This document shows, piece after piece, positions 43,201 through 52,345 of a stretch of DNA of 55,058 nt. The notes under the pieces were generated by a model. That model was not told where the DNA came from. It saw nothing but the letters and a program-made list of their open reading frames with translations, and ran no database searches. Source of the DNA: Gemmatimonadota bacterium (GTDB lineage Bacteria; Gemmatimonadota; Gemmatimonadetes; Gemmatimonadales; Gemmatimonadaceae); NCBI GenBank assembly GCA_016874035.1, contig VGVM01000011.1, positions 1-55,058 on the forward strand, given 5' to 3'. The position numbers and the translations under genes were made by a program. Position 1 is the stretch's first letter. Every line of letters starts with the position of its first letter.

Positions 43201-45077
43201 GAGGCGGCCCGCCACGACTCAGGTGCGAGATGGTTCGCCGGCATGTGGATGCTGACCGTCGTGCCCGTCTCCGGACCGCTCGAGAAGCGCAATGCGGCCT
43301 CGCTTCCGTAGAGTCGCTCCAAGCGACGGGCGAGGTTGCTCAACCCGACGCCGGCACGGCTCGGCACCTGCGCTGTTGCCGTCGGCGTGCCCCGACCGGT
43401 GTCGCGAACGGTGAGCACCAACTGGCCGCCATCGAGCCGCGCCGACACGCTCAGCGTGCCGCCGCGCGCCAGCGGCGAGATGCCGTGCTTGATCGCGTTC
43501 TCGACCAAGGTCTGGAGCACGAGCGGCGGCACCCTGACTTCACGTAGCGCGGTCGGCACATCGAGGAGCACCGTCAGGCGTTCCTCGAAGCGTTCCTGCT
43601 CGATGCCAAGATAGTCCTCAACCAACGCCAGTTCGTCGCCCAACATGCTCTGCCGTTCGTCGGAGCGCCGCAGCACCGCGCGCAACAATGAGGTCAGGCG
43701 GTACAGGGTGCGTCGGGCCCGGTCGGGCGCGACCTGCATCAGGTGGCCGAGCGTGTTCAGCGCATTGAACAGGAAGTGCGGATGCAGCTGGGCGCGCAGC
43801 GCCTCGAGCTCCGCCTCCGACGTGAGGCGTCGCAGGCTCTCTTCGCGGATGTCGCGGGCCACACGCTCGTCCGCGGCATGCAGCGCTTCGATGCGTCGGC
43901 CGAGCTGCGCCGCGATGGTCGCCAGCAGCGCCCGGTCTTCCGAGAGCACACGCCGCCCGCCCGCCGGGAGCTCGGCGCTGATGACATAGTGCGGCCCCGC
44001 GTCCACCTGGATCCATACGCGCGCACGCGTGCCCCGCTCCTCGATGACCACGTCGGGCTGCGGCGCGGTCGTCGCCGATGCGGTCCACCGGCTCTCGCGC
44101 GCCGACAGTGCGGCCCCGATCGCCCGCGTGCCCGCGGCCAGCACGGCGCCGACATCGTCCGCGCCGCGGATCTCCACTGCGAGCGCCTCGAGGAGTTCCT
44201 GCGGCTCGCGACGCCGCAGCAGCGTCCGCTCCACAAAGGTCTCGATGCCGCGCAGCAGCCGCGGGGTCAGCAGCGCGGTCGCAACCCAGAGCGTGAGCAC
44301 CAGCACCACCGGCAATGTCTGGTCGTTGCCGCTCGCGATCCCTGCGGACAACACCGGGAGCACGACCGTCGCCAGTAACGTCGCGGCCACCGCCGTTACG
44401 GCCAGCAGGGACAAGGCCCGCTTGAGGAACACGTCCGCCAACGCGAATCGATAGTCCTGATACAGGATCGCCAACGCCAGCGGCAGCGATGCGTGGTGTC
44501 CGAGCAAAGCCGACCACCAGGCTTCGTCCGCGTCGGCGTGCGCGCTCAGGTGCAGGGCCATTACCGCGAAGATGGCCAAGGCGACCGTCGAGAGTTGGCG
44601 GCCCCAGGTGCGACTTCGCGGCGCGAGCAGAAGCGACCCGACGAGCGCCACGTTCCCGATGGTCAGCACCAGCATCGCCGCCGGCACGGGTACAGTCGCT
44701 CCCTGCAACGGCGCCACCAGCTGCCAGGCGGCGGCCAGCAGCGAGATCGCGTACGCCGCGATGACGTGCACCCCGGACAGCCTGAGCGGTTGTGCCGCGA
44801 CGGCCGCGTGCACCGCAACCGCCGGAAGGAAGCCGAGGGCCGCGTAAGAGACCGGCGCCAGCCACAGAGGGGCGGCGACCGCCGCCAAGTCTCGCACGCC
44901 GAAGAGCGCCATTGCGCCCGAGTTCCACGTGAGACCGAGCATCGCGGTGGCGAAGGACAGCCGCTCGCCGCCGGGCCGCGACGACGGGCGTGCCATCACG
45001 GCCAGGAGCCCATAGAGGGCGATGCCGGCGCCGAAGCCCGTCAGGTGGATGATCGCGTTGAGCGAACTCGGAGTCAC
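43197..45077 (-). CDS. membrane-bound LytS-type sensor histidine kinase
   Basis: 626 residues from the GTG at 45077 (a TTG at 45119 would add 14 residues). The first about 220 residues form seven to eight membrane helices. A short helix pair and a GAF-like linker (about 310-415) follow. The phospho-acceptor block is LHPHFLFNALNTLGHL with His432 and His434. The ATPase domain has the N box LVENAIKHG and G boxes (VRDTGRGTP; GVGLSNLARRL). This is the LytS/YehU-type architecture of kinases paired with LytTR regulators. The sensed signal is unknown; metal or envelope stress is a reasonable guess from the adjacent genes. The gene is divergent from the DUF5916 gene. Confidence 0.88.
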   Translation of the reverse strand: MTPSSLNAIIHLTGFGAGIALYGLLAVMARPSSRPGGERLSFATAMLGLTWNSGAMALFGVRDLAAVAAPLWLAPVSYAALGFLPAVAVHAAVAAQPLRLSGVHVIAAYAISLLAAAWQLVAPLQGATVPVPAAMLVLTIGNVALVGSLLLAPRSRTWGRQLSTVALAIFAVMALHLSAHADADEAWWSALLGHHASLPLALAILYQDYRFALADVFLKRALSLLAVTAVAATLLATVVLPVLSAGIASGNDQTLPVVLVLTLWVATALLTPRLLRGIETFVERTLLRRREPQELLEALAVEIRGADDVGAVLAAGTRAIGAALSARESRWTASATTAPQPDVVIEERGTRARVWIQVDAGPHYVISAELPAGGRRVLSEDRALLATIAAQLGRRIEALHAADERVARDIREESLRRLTSEAELEALRAQLHPHFLFNALNTLGHLMQVAPDRARRTLYRLTSLLRAVLRRSDERQSMLGDELALVEDYLGIEQERFEERLTVLLDVPTALREVRVPPLVLQTLVENAIKHGISPLARGGTLSVSARLDGGQLVLTVRDTGRGTPTATAQVPSRAGVGLSNLARRLERLYGSEAALRFSSGPETGTTVSIHMPANHLAPESWRAAS

Positions 45078-45255
45078 GGTCGAAAGATACGACAGGTCGG
45101 GTTGCTCGCCTCGCGCCAACGCGAGGCGGTCGCCATGAAGGGCCAGGCGGTCGTCGCGCTCTGGTGAACAGCATCCGATGGCTGTTCACCGGCCCGCACG
45201 AGCCGTTCGCTGCCCGCCGAGCGGCTTCGTCGCATCCGAGGCCTATCCTCCCGCT

Positions 45256-48233
45256 ATGCGATTCGTGTCCACGACGGTCTTCGGTGCCGCCCTTTCGCTG
45301 TCCACGCCGGCTGCGGCGCAGCAGCGCTGCTTCGATTTCGCGGCGCTCGCGGCACCCACGCGCAGTACGGCCGAAGCGATGCTGCTCGCGGCCAGTGACG
45401 GCGAAGGACTCTACACACTCGCCGGCGGACTCAAGCCCGTCAGCAGCGATCTCGGCGGCGTCACGATTCCGATGGATTCCACCGCGCGCGCGTCGGCCCT
45501 CGACTCGCTCTCGCGGCTGCGCGCGGCGGCCTCCGCCCTGCGCTGCGGCGAGCTTGAAGCGCACGTCCTGGAGTACGCGGCGACCTTTGCGCGTCCCGAC
45601 GGTACGCGCTACCGCTCGGCCGACACCTATATCGTCCACCGCGCCAGTCTTCGCCGCGAGATCCAACGCCAGCGCGTGTTCTGGGATTCGATCGGCGTGA
45701 CGGCCGAGACGCCCGCCGCGGATGTTATCGACCGGGTGGAACGTGCACCGCGCGCACAGCGCTGGCGTGGCTACGGCTACCTGTTCGGCTATCCGAAGGA
45801 AGCGGTCGACTTCTTCGTCGAGGCCGGCGAGCAGCAGGCGCGCGGCGGCGAGTTTGTGCGTCGGGACTTCCGTCGCATCGAGACGTTCCGCAAGTACCCC
45901 GAACGCGAGGGAGCCCCGCCGACGCTTTCGAGTTTCGTCTATGCGGTGCCGCTCAACGCGCCGGAGTCCGATGCCGATCGCGCGTTGCGCGCCGCCGCGG
46001 CGCCGATCCATCAAGCGTACGTCGAGCGCCGCGCGCGCTTCCTCGGCCCTCAGGGAAGCGGGATCGCGGCACTCTGGCGCGAGGCGCTTGCGCGAGGATC
46101 GGAAGGCGCGACGAACAATGCCGCCGACCCTTTCGCCGCGCCGCGCCCGACTCTGGCGGCGCTGCGGGCGGCCAGCGCGCCCCGCATCGACGGTCGGCTC
46201 GACGACGCGGTCTGGCAGACCGCCACGCCTGTCACCGACTTTCACGTCGTCCGGCCCGACTACGCGCGCGAGTCGAGGCATACCACGCGCGTGCGATTGC
46301 TGTATGACGAGGAATACCTGTACGTCGCCGCCGAGATGCGGTTGCCGCAGGGTCGTGGCGCCATTCGCGTCAGGGACCTCCGCCGTGAGTTCGATTTCTC
46401 TGAGAACGAGAACTTCTCGGTCACTATCGGCCCACTCGGCGACCGCCGCACCGCGTATCAGTTCTCGGCCACGCCCTACGGCGCCCAGCGCGACGTGCAG
46501 GCCTTCGACGGCGGTGACAAGGAGAACGAGAATTGGGATGCGCTTTGGCACGTCCGCACCGAGGTCACCGATTCAGCGTGGACCGCGGAGTTCGCGCTTC
46601 CCTGGGCGACCATGCGCTATGCGCCGGCCGGGACCACCTGGGACGTGAACTTCCTCCGCAACGCCCGGCACGCACTCGAGACCTCCGCCTGGGCCCCGTT
46701 CCCGCGCCAGTTATCGTCGTATCGCCTCACGTTCGCCGGCGCGGTCGCGGGTATCCAACCGCCGCCGGCGCGGCCGTCGGTGCGCGTGCGGCCGTACACG
46801 CTCGCGAGTTCCGCGCAGCTGGGTCGCGCAACGATCGCCACGCGCGGTGCCGTCGGCGGCGAGGTCATCTGGGCGCCCAACGCCAACAGCGCCGTCGACT
46901 TCACTGTGCGCACGGACTTCGCCCAGGCGGACGCTGACCGTCAGGTCGTAAACCTCGAACGCTTCTCGGTGTTCTTTCCGGAACGTCGGCAGTTCTTCCT
47001 CCAGAACGCCGATGTGTTGGGCGTGTGGGCGCCCCCCGGGGCGCTTCGCCGTGCAGCCATTCTTCTCGCGGACGATCGGGCTCGCCTCCGACGGGACGCC
47101 GGTCCCTGTCGACGCCGGGGCGCGGTACGCGTACCGCAGTGCGACGACCACGCTCGGCGCGATGACGATGCGACAGGCGGCGTACAAGGGCGATGGTGCG
47201 GCGACCTTCGGCGCGCTGCGCGGCAGCCGATTCATGGGCGGATCCGCGCGCCTTGGCGGCATGATGACCGTGCGCCACGATGAGCCTGGCACAGGCAGCG
47301 ACGCCGGGACCAACGTCGTTCTCGCCGCGGACGGCGTCGGCCGAATCAGCGAGCAGATCCAGCTCAACGGCATGATCTCCACCTCGCATGATCGCGGGAA
47401 GACCGGTGTGGCGGCCGCGTACTTCGCGGGCCGCGACGCACCGTCGCTCTACACCGGAATACTCGGCGCACTCGTCACTGCCGACTACAACCCGCGCACG
47501 GGCTTCGTTTCGCGGCCGGATGTGCTCGTCACCAGTCCAGCCGTCTCCGGCAAGTTGCAGCCCGACTGGCGGCCCAAGGGCGTGGTCTGGTTCAAGCCAA
47601 CGGTGATCACGTACTTCTACAACGATCCGAAGGACTTCACGCTGCAGGAGGGCTGGATCCAGGCCTTCGTCGACGTGCTGCATCGTAGCGGCGCCCTGTG
47701 GTATTCCTACGTCGAACGGCACCTCCAGCGGCCGACCGCCGACTTCGCGCCGTTGCCCGGCGTGACCATCGCCGCCGGCCGCAACGACTATTGGCGCTAC
47801 GGTTGGTACGGGAGCACCGACAGGAGTGCGAAGTGGACGCTCAGCACCAACGTCTCCACCGGTGGCTACTTCGACGGCCGTCGTGATCGCGTGACGGCAT
47901 CCGCGCGCCTGGCGCCGTCGCCGTACGTCGCGTTTAACGTAGATCTGGATATCAACGCCCTGCACGACCTTGGCATGGCCGACACCTCGCTCACGACGCG
48001 GCTTATCGCCCCGGAGTTGCGGGTCGCGCTCTCGCCGCAGGTCCAGCTGGCAACGTTCTACCAATACAACACCGCTGCCAGGCGAGGAGCCTTGAACGCG
48101 CGATTCAGCTGGGAGTTCGCGCCCCTCTCGTACTTGTATGTGGTCTACAAACGACTCACGCGCCATCCTCGACGCCGTCACGCCGACGGACCGCGCGCTG
48201 GTCGTGAAGCTCGTCTGGTTCAGGCAGCGGTAG
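45256..48233 (+). pseudogene. DUF5916 / carbohydrate-binding-9-like outer-membrane-type protein, split by two +1 frameshifts
   Basis: The ATG at 45256 starts a signal peptide (VFGAALSLSTPAAAQQ). A family-specific N-terminal region and a CBM9-like domain follow (IDGRLDDAVWQTATPVTDF; SENENFSVTIGPLGDRRTAY). The DUF5916 beta-barrel part then begins (FSVFFPERRQFFLQNADVLG). The frame breaks at the C6/G4 run 47032-47041 and resumes one base later as GRFAVQPFFSRTIGLASD. It continues to FAPLSYLYVVY and breaks again at the AAA at 48149-48151. It resumes in the third frame as NDSRAILDAVTP and ends at the TAG at 48231 (LVVKLVWFRQR). Removing one base at each site gives an intact protein of about 991 residues. 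Either a recent pseudogene or homopolymer errors in the assembly. Confidence 0.8.
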
Positions 48234-48293
48234 GGCGGGTGGTTCGTCACTCGACCAGGCTTCGGCGGGCCGACGACTGCGCAGCGAGGTGGG

Positions 48294-48299
48294 TATATT
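48294..48299 (+). promoter_or_regulatory. possible -10 box before the small Cys/His protein gene
   Basis: TATATT lies 9 bases before the ATG at 48308, the same hexamer as in front of ffs. With transcription starting near 48306 the mRNA would be almost leaderless. A GGAAGAA stretch also overlaps this spacing and could be the ribosome binding site of a longer transcript. No good -35 is seen. Confidence 0.35.
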
Positions 48300-48307
48300 C
48301 GGAAGAA

Positions 48308-48643
48308 ATGCGCCGGCTGACCTTCCGGATGCGCGCCCTTGCGGCGCTATTCGCCCTTTTCCAGGCGGGCGCTCCGGCGTTGGTCATCGCGGCGGACTCG
48401 ACCTATGTGGAAAGCCGCGACGCCGGCGCGCACATCGAGGATCAGGCCAGGCGCAACTGCGCCCCCGCTCATCAGGGCGACTGCGATCTCTGTCGCGTGC
48501 TGACCACCGCGGCAGCGCCGCAGCCGCCGGCGGCGGCGTCTCCCGTCCTGGGCGGGCCCGATGCACCTCTCGACGCGCGTCGTGCCTGCGCTGACGGCAG
48601 TGCGACGGTCGTCTCGCAGTCGCGCGCACCGCCGACCCGCTGA
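48308..48643 (+). CDS. small secreted Cys/His protein upstream of the TonB receptor
   Basis: 111 residues. The signal peptide is MRRLTFRMRALAALFALF plus about 10 residues, with cleavage likely after VIAADS or nearby. The mature part has clustered potential ligands (HIEDQARRNCAPAHQGDCDL, then C), followed by an Ala/Pro-rich tail. It resembles small proteins often encoded just before metal-related TonB receptors, though I cannot name the family. The receptor gene starts 117 bases downstream. A periplasmic metal-binding role is inference. Confidence 0.6.
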   Translation: MRRLTFRMRALAALFALFQAGAPALVIAADSTYVESRDAGAHIEDQARRNCAPAHQGDCDLCRVLTTAAAPQPPAAASPVLGGPDAPLDARRACADGSATVVSQSRAPPTR

Positions 48644-48760
48644 GTTCCGGCCGGGCGCGGCATCGCGCGCGCCTGGCCGTGCGCGCGCGCACGGGCGCGC
48701 GTTTCGAATCACCCCGGATCCCTCAAGGGATTCGCCGTCATCACTCTCAGTCTCCGGTTC

Positions 48761-51025
48761 ATGTCGTCCTCTTGCGCTGCCGCCATCCGCGCGGTCCTTG
48801 CCTCCGTTTCAATCGCATTCTGCGCCAATGCGCAGGCGGCCATGCTGCGGGGCGTTGTAAAGGATGCCGGTACGGGCAATCCTTTGGCGGTGGCACGGGT
48901 GCGACTCATCGAGGTCCATCGCGAAGCCCAGACGCACGAAGACGGGCAATTCGCGTTCGGGCAGATCCCTGCCGGCCGATACCAACTCGTGGTCCAGCGC
49001 ATCGGGTATGCGTCGCAGACCGTTGCCGTCAGCGCGTCGCCAGCGGACACCCTGATCGTCGTCGCGATGCGCCCGTCACCCCTGCAACTCGCGGCGACGG
49101 TCGTAACCGGCACGACGCATGAGCGCGCGGCCGCGGACGCGACTGTTCCCACCACGGTTCTCTCGGCCGCCGCGCTTGACCGCGCGCTTTCCGCGACCGT
49201 TGCGTCTACGCTCTCCGGCCAACCTGGTGTTGCGGTGACTTCCATGGGTCCGGCGACCTCGCGACCGGTCTTGCGCGGGTTGAGTGGCGATCGCGTGCTC
49301 GTACTGGAGGACGGCACGCGGCCGGGCGATTTGTCGTCAACGTCGAGCGACCACGCCGTCGCCGTGGACCCGGTCACGGCCCGCCAGATGGAGGTGGTGC
49401 GCGGCCCGATGTCCCTTCTCTATGGAAGCAGCGCGCTCGGCGGGGTGGTGAACGTCATTCGGGAGGAGGTCCCGGTTTCGAGGCCCGATGGCGTGCATGG
49501 AACGTTCAGCGCGCAGGCGGCGTCCGCCGCGGCGGGAGGAACGCTGGGAGCGCAGATCAGCGCGCCGCTGGGCTCGTTTGCGGTTCGCGCGGATGGAAGC
49601 GCACGGTCCACCGGCGACCTGCGCACGCCGGCAGGCACGCTCGTGAACACGAAGGCGCGGACCCTCGGCGCCGGCCTTGGGGCGGCGATCGCGGGTCCCT
49701 GGGGTCACTTCGGCGCAGCCGCTCGCGGTTACAGCAACGAATACGGCCTGCCCGGAGGATTTGTCGGCGCGCATCCGACCGGTGTCGACATCAACATGGC
49801 GAGGCAGTCGGTACGCAGCGAGGGCGAGTGGCACCGCGACGGCGAGTTCCTTGAGAGTCTGCGCGGCAGCGCATCGTACACGAGCTATGGGCACGACGAG
49901 ATCACCGCCGGGGGAACAGTCGGAACGTCGTTTGACCAGCGCACGACGACGCTGGATCTTGTCGCGCGGTTTGCCGCGATGGGCCTCTTCACCGAAGGCG
50001 CGGCGGGGCTGCGCGGGCAGTTCCGGAACGTAGCCACCGGCGGAGCTCTCCGCACTCCGTCAACCCGCGATTGGACGATCGCCGGATTCCTGATCGGGCA
50101 GTACGACGGTGAGCGGGCCCATGCCGAGATCGGCCTGCGGTACGATGTCGCCCGCTACGAGCCGAAGGAACCCGGCGTGGTCGTGGTGCAGGGGGAGCGC
50201 ATTCCGACTGCCCCCCGGACCTTCGGCGCGCTCTCCGGCGCGCTGGGTGGCTACTGGAAGTTCGCCCCCTCGATCCGCGCGGGAGTGAACGTGAGTCGCT
50301 CATATCGCGCGCCGGATTTCAACGAACTGTATTCCGATGGCCCGCACCTCGCGGCGTATTCGTACGACGTCGGCAACCCGCGCCTCAAGCAGGAGACCGG
50401 CCTCGGTATCGATGGCTACGTTCGCGTCGACCGCACACGACTGCGGGTCGAGTTCGCCCTCTTCGACAATGCGTTCGAGAACTACATCTTCCCGCGGAAC
50501 ACCAACGAGCTTGGACGGCAAGGGGAACGCTGGAAGTTTCAGTTCACCGGCCGAGACGTCAGGATGACGGGGGGGGAAGCGCAGGTTTCATGGGAGCCGG
50601 CGGCACGTTGGGCGGTCGAAGGTACGCTGTCCTACGTGACCAGCCGAATCGCCGGGAAACTCGACACGATTCCCGCGCTCGGCGGGCAGCCCGAAACGGT
50701 GACGTCGCGTTACCTCCCGCTTCAGCCCCCGCTGAACGGCCGTTTCGGCCTGCGGTACGAAGCGCCTCGCTGGTTTGCCGGTGCGGCGTCCCGTTTCTCG
50801 GGCAGCCAGACAGATCTCGGCGACTTCGAGACGCCCACCGCGGGGTACGCCTTGATCGAGGCCGAGCTGGGCATGCGACTGCTGGTCGGACGTCGGTTCC
50901 ACACAATCACCCTGCGCGTCGAGAATGCGGCGGATATCGTCTACCGCAACCACCTGTCGCGCACGAAAGACCTCCTTCCCGAATCGGGACGGGACATCGC
51001 GCTGCTGTACCGTTTGATGTTCTAA
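48761..51025 (+). CDS. TonB-dependent outer-membrane receptor, ZnuD-like
   Basis: 754 residues. The signal peptide ends near CANAQA. A carboxypeptidase-regulatory-like domain (about 28-105; MLRGVVKDAGTGNPLAVARV) precedes the plug (PVLRGLSGDRVLVLEDGTRP; SSDHAVAVDPVTARQMEVVR; GPMSLLYGSSALGGVVNVI). A 22-strand-type barrel ends in a C-terminal aromatic residue (ALLYRLMF), the usual outer-membrane protein signal. The plug sequence SSDHAVAVDP with RQMEVVRGP is close to that of zinc receptors of the ZnuD group. Uptake of zinc or another metal chelate driven by TonB-ExbBD, which are not in the window, is likely. A lipoprotein gene follows 51 bases downstream. Confidence 0.85.
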   Translation: MSSSCAAAIRAVLASVSIAFCANAQAAMLRGVVKDAGTGNPLAVARVRLIEVHREAQTHEDGQFAFGQIPAGRYQLVVQRIGYASQTVAVSASPADTLIVVAMRPSPLQLAATVVTGTTHERAAADATVPTTVLSAAALDRALSATVASTLSGQPGVAVTSMGPATSRPVLRGLSGDRVLVLEDGTRPGDLSSTSSDHAVAVDPVTARQMEVVRGPMSLLYGSSALGGVVNVIREEVPVSRPDGVHGTFSAQAASAAAGGTLGAQISAPLGSFAVRADGSARSTGDLRTPAGTLVNTKARTLGAGLGAAIAGPWGHFGAAARGYSNEYGLPGGFVGAHPTGVDINMARQSVRSEGEWHRDGEFLESLRGSASYTSYGHDEITAGGTVGTSFDQRTTTLDLVARFAAMGLFTEGAAGLRGQFRNVATGGALRTPSTRDWTIAGFLIGQYDGERAHAEIGLRYDVARYEPKEPGVVVVQGERIPTAPRTFGALSGALGGYWKFAPSIRAGVNVSRSYRAPDFNELYSDGPHLAAYSYDVGNPRLKQETGLGIDGYVRVDRTRLRVEFALFDNAFENYIFPRNTNELGRQGERWKFQFTGRDVRMTGGEAQVSWEPAARWAVEGTLSYVTSRIAGKLDTIPALGGQPETVTSRYLPLQPPLNGRFGLRYEAPRWFAGAASRFSGSQTDLGDFETPTAGYALIEAELGMRLLVGRRFHTITLRVENAADIVYRNHLSRTKDLLPESGRDIALLYRLMF

Positions 51026-51076
51026 ACGGCCCGCGCCTGGCGGTCGCCAGTGCGCATTCACTTCACGGAGGCAACA

Positions 51077-51556
51077 ATGCAGTCAGTACTCAGACAACGT
51101 TGGCGTCACGCCACGGCGGCCGTGCTCGCCCTTTCCCTCTTTGCCGGCGGGTGCAAGAAGGATGCGACGGCCCCCGAGGAAGAGGAGCCGGAAGTGGCCA
51201 CGATGCGCCTGACGATCAACGGGACAACCGTCGTGAACGTGTCGGAGAACGGCACGGTCACCGGCACGTTCAGGATTCCCGTCGGGACGTCAACGGTGGT
51301 CGCAACCTGGCTCAAGGCCGACGGCTCCGCTGATCCGATCGCGAGCGATGCCTCCGCGTTCCGGCTCGCGGTCGTGGTTCCGAGCAACGCGAACGGCGTA
51401 GCGTTCGCCCTCAGCGCGACGAACAACTTCACCGGCACCTTCACAGCAACATCGAACACGATGACCGCGGTCCCGGTTACGTTCGGGCTCTTCCATATCG
51501 CCGAACAGCACACCGACTTCGGGCCTTTCACGGTTCCGGTTACCGTCGGCCCATAA
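51077..51556 (+). CDS. small lipoprotein of unknown function after the receptor
   Basis: 159 residues, with GGAGG 6 bases before the ATG. The signal peptide has a lipobox LFAGGC with Cys26, so it should be an outer-membrane or periplasmic lipoprotein. The mature part starts KKDATAPEEEEPEVATMRL and then looks like a single all-beta domain with many Thr and Val, and a late FHIAEQHTDFGPF segment with two His. I do not recognise the family. Its place immediately after the TonB receptor suggests a surface partner. Confidence 0.7.
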   Translation: MQSVLRQRWRHATAAVLALSLFAGGCKKDATAPEEEEPEVATMRLTINGTTVVNVSENGTVTGTFRIPVGTSTVVATWLKADGSADPIASDASAFRLAVVVPSNANGVAFALSATNNFTGTFTATSNTMTAVPVTFGLFHIAEQHTDFGPFTVPVTVGP

Positions 51557-51823
51557 CCGCCGCGCCTGCCGCTGCCGGATCGCCTTGGTTTGTCAGTGGG
51601 AAGTCCTCCACCGATCCAGGGCGAGACGGCAGTCGCGGGCCGGCAGCTCCCATGGCGCCGCACGTCGTGCGGCTTGAGTGGCCGACGGAGTCCTGACCAG
51701 CGACACCGGTTGGCATCAGGGGGTCGATCCCCCCGCCGACGGCCGCTGTTCTCCAGCTCAGCCGGGGCCTTGCCTTGGCGGATATCTTTCTCAAAGATCG
51801 ACCCTTCATTGGACAGAGGATTT
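51557..51823. other. intergenic region before the MerC-like gene
   Basis: This 267-base gap contains a 7-bp hairpin with perfect arms (GCCGCAC 51657-51663, GTGCGGC 51667-51673) that may end the receptor-lipoprotein transcript. A second hairpin, ATCTTT-CTC-AAAGAT at 51784-51798, lies 25 bases before the MerC-like start. It is the only AT-rich inverted repeat in the stretch and could be an operator. No gene is supported here. Confidence 0.45.
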
Positions 51824-52282
51824 GTGAGTAATCGTACCGGTCAGGCCCGCTTCGCCTTCGCGGGAGACGGCGCGCTGGACCGACTTGGCGGCTTTACGTC
51901 TATCGCTTGCGCGATTCACTGCGCCCTGGCGCCGATCATCCTACCCCTGCTTCCGCTCGCCGCGGGCGCGTGGTTTGAAGATGGGCTGGAAACCGTGTTC
52001 TTCATCGCGACTCTCGCCATCGGTACGACGAGTCTCGCCTACTCGTATCGCGCAGTGCATGGTGACTGGCGCGCCGCGATTTTGTTTGCCTCAGGTTGCG
52101 GCATGCTGGTCGCCGTGCGCGTGGCGCAGGCCGAGGGCGTGGCGGAAGTGGCCGGCGTCGCCGCCGGTGCCGGTATGGTTGCCGCGGCGCATCTGCTCAA
52201 TATCCGTCTCTCGCGTTCGAATCGTCGCGCCGCGATCGACGCCGCAGTATGTCCCTGCTCCTGCCACGACGAGCAGCGCTGA
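51824..52282 (+). CDS. MerC-domain membrane protein
   Basis: 152 residues from the GTG at 51824, with AGAGGA just upstream. It has four membrane helices. The first contains the family motif ACAIHCALAPIILPLLP with Cys29 and Cys33, the metal-contacting pair in MerC. The C-terminus is CPCSCHDEQR, a second Cys/His cluster facing the cytoplasm. MerC proteins are inner-membrane metal carriers, best known for Hg(II); in zinc-regulated settings they are thought to import other soft metals. No mer genes are nearby, so mercury resistance is unlikely. It converges on the His-rich lipoprotein gene. Confidence 0.82.
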   Translation: MSNRTGQARFAFAGDGALDRLGGFTSIACAIHCALAPIILPLLPLAAGAWFEDGLETVFFIATLAIGTTSLAYSYRAVHGDWRAAILFASGCGMLVAVRVAQAEGVAEVAGVAAGAGMVAAAHLLNIRLSRSNRRAAIDAAVCPCSCHDEQR

Positions 52283-52345
52283 TCGCAACTGCGCTGTCCG
52301 CGGCAGCGGTGATGGAGGAGCAGCGGAACGAACGGCCGAGCGTTC

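Noticed and set aside
43618-46551. A 977-codon minus-strand open frame spanning the kinase and the DUF5916 gene
   Set aside because: It crosses genes on both strands in a different frame, and its translation is low-complexity; the kinase frame and DUF5916 frames carry recognisable domains.
51557-51823. Riboswitch-like GC hairpins before the MerC-like gene
   Set aside because: Hairpins are simple and lack conserved loop sequences of known classes; kept only as possible terminator and operator.
51824-52282. Part of a mercury-resistance operon
   Set aside because: A MerC-like gene is present, but no merR, merT, merP or merA is nearby.
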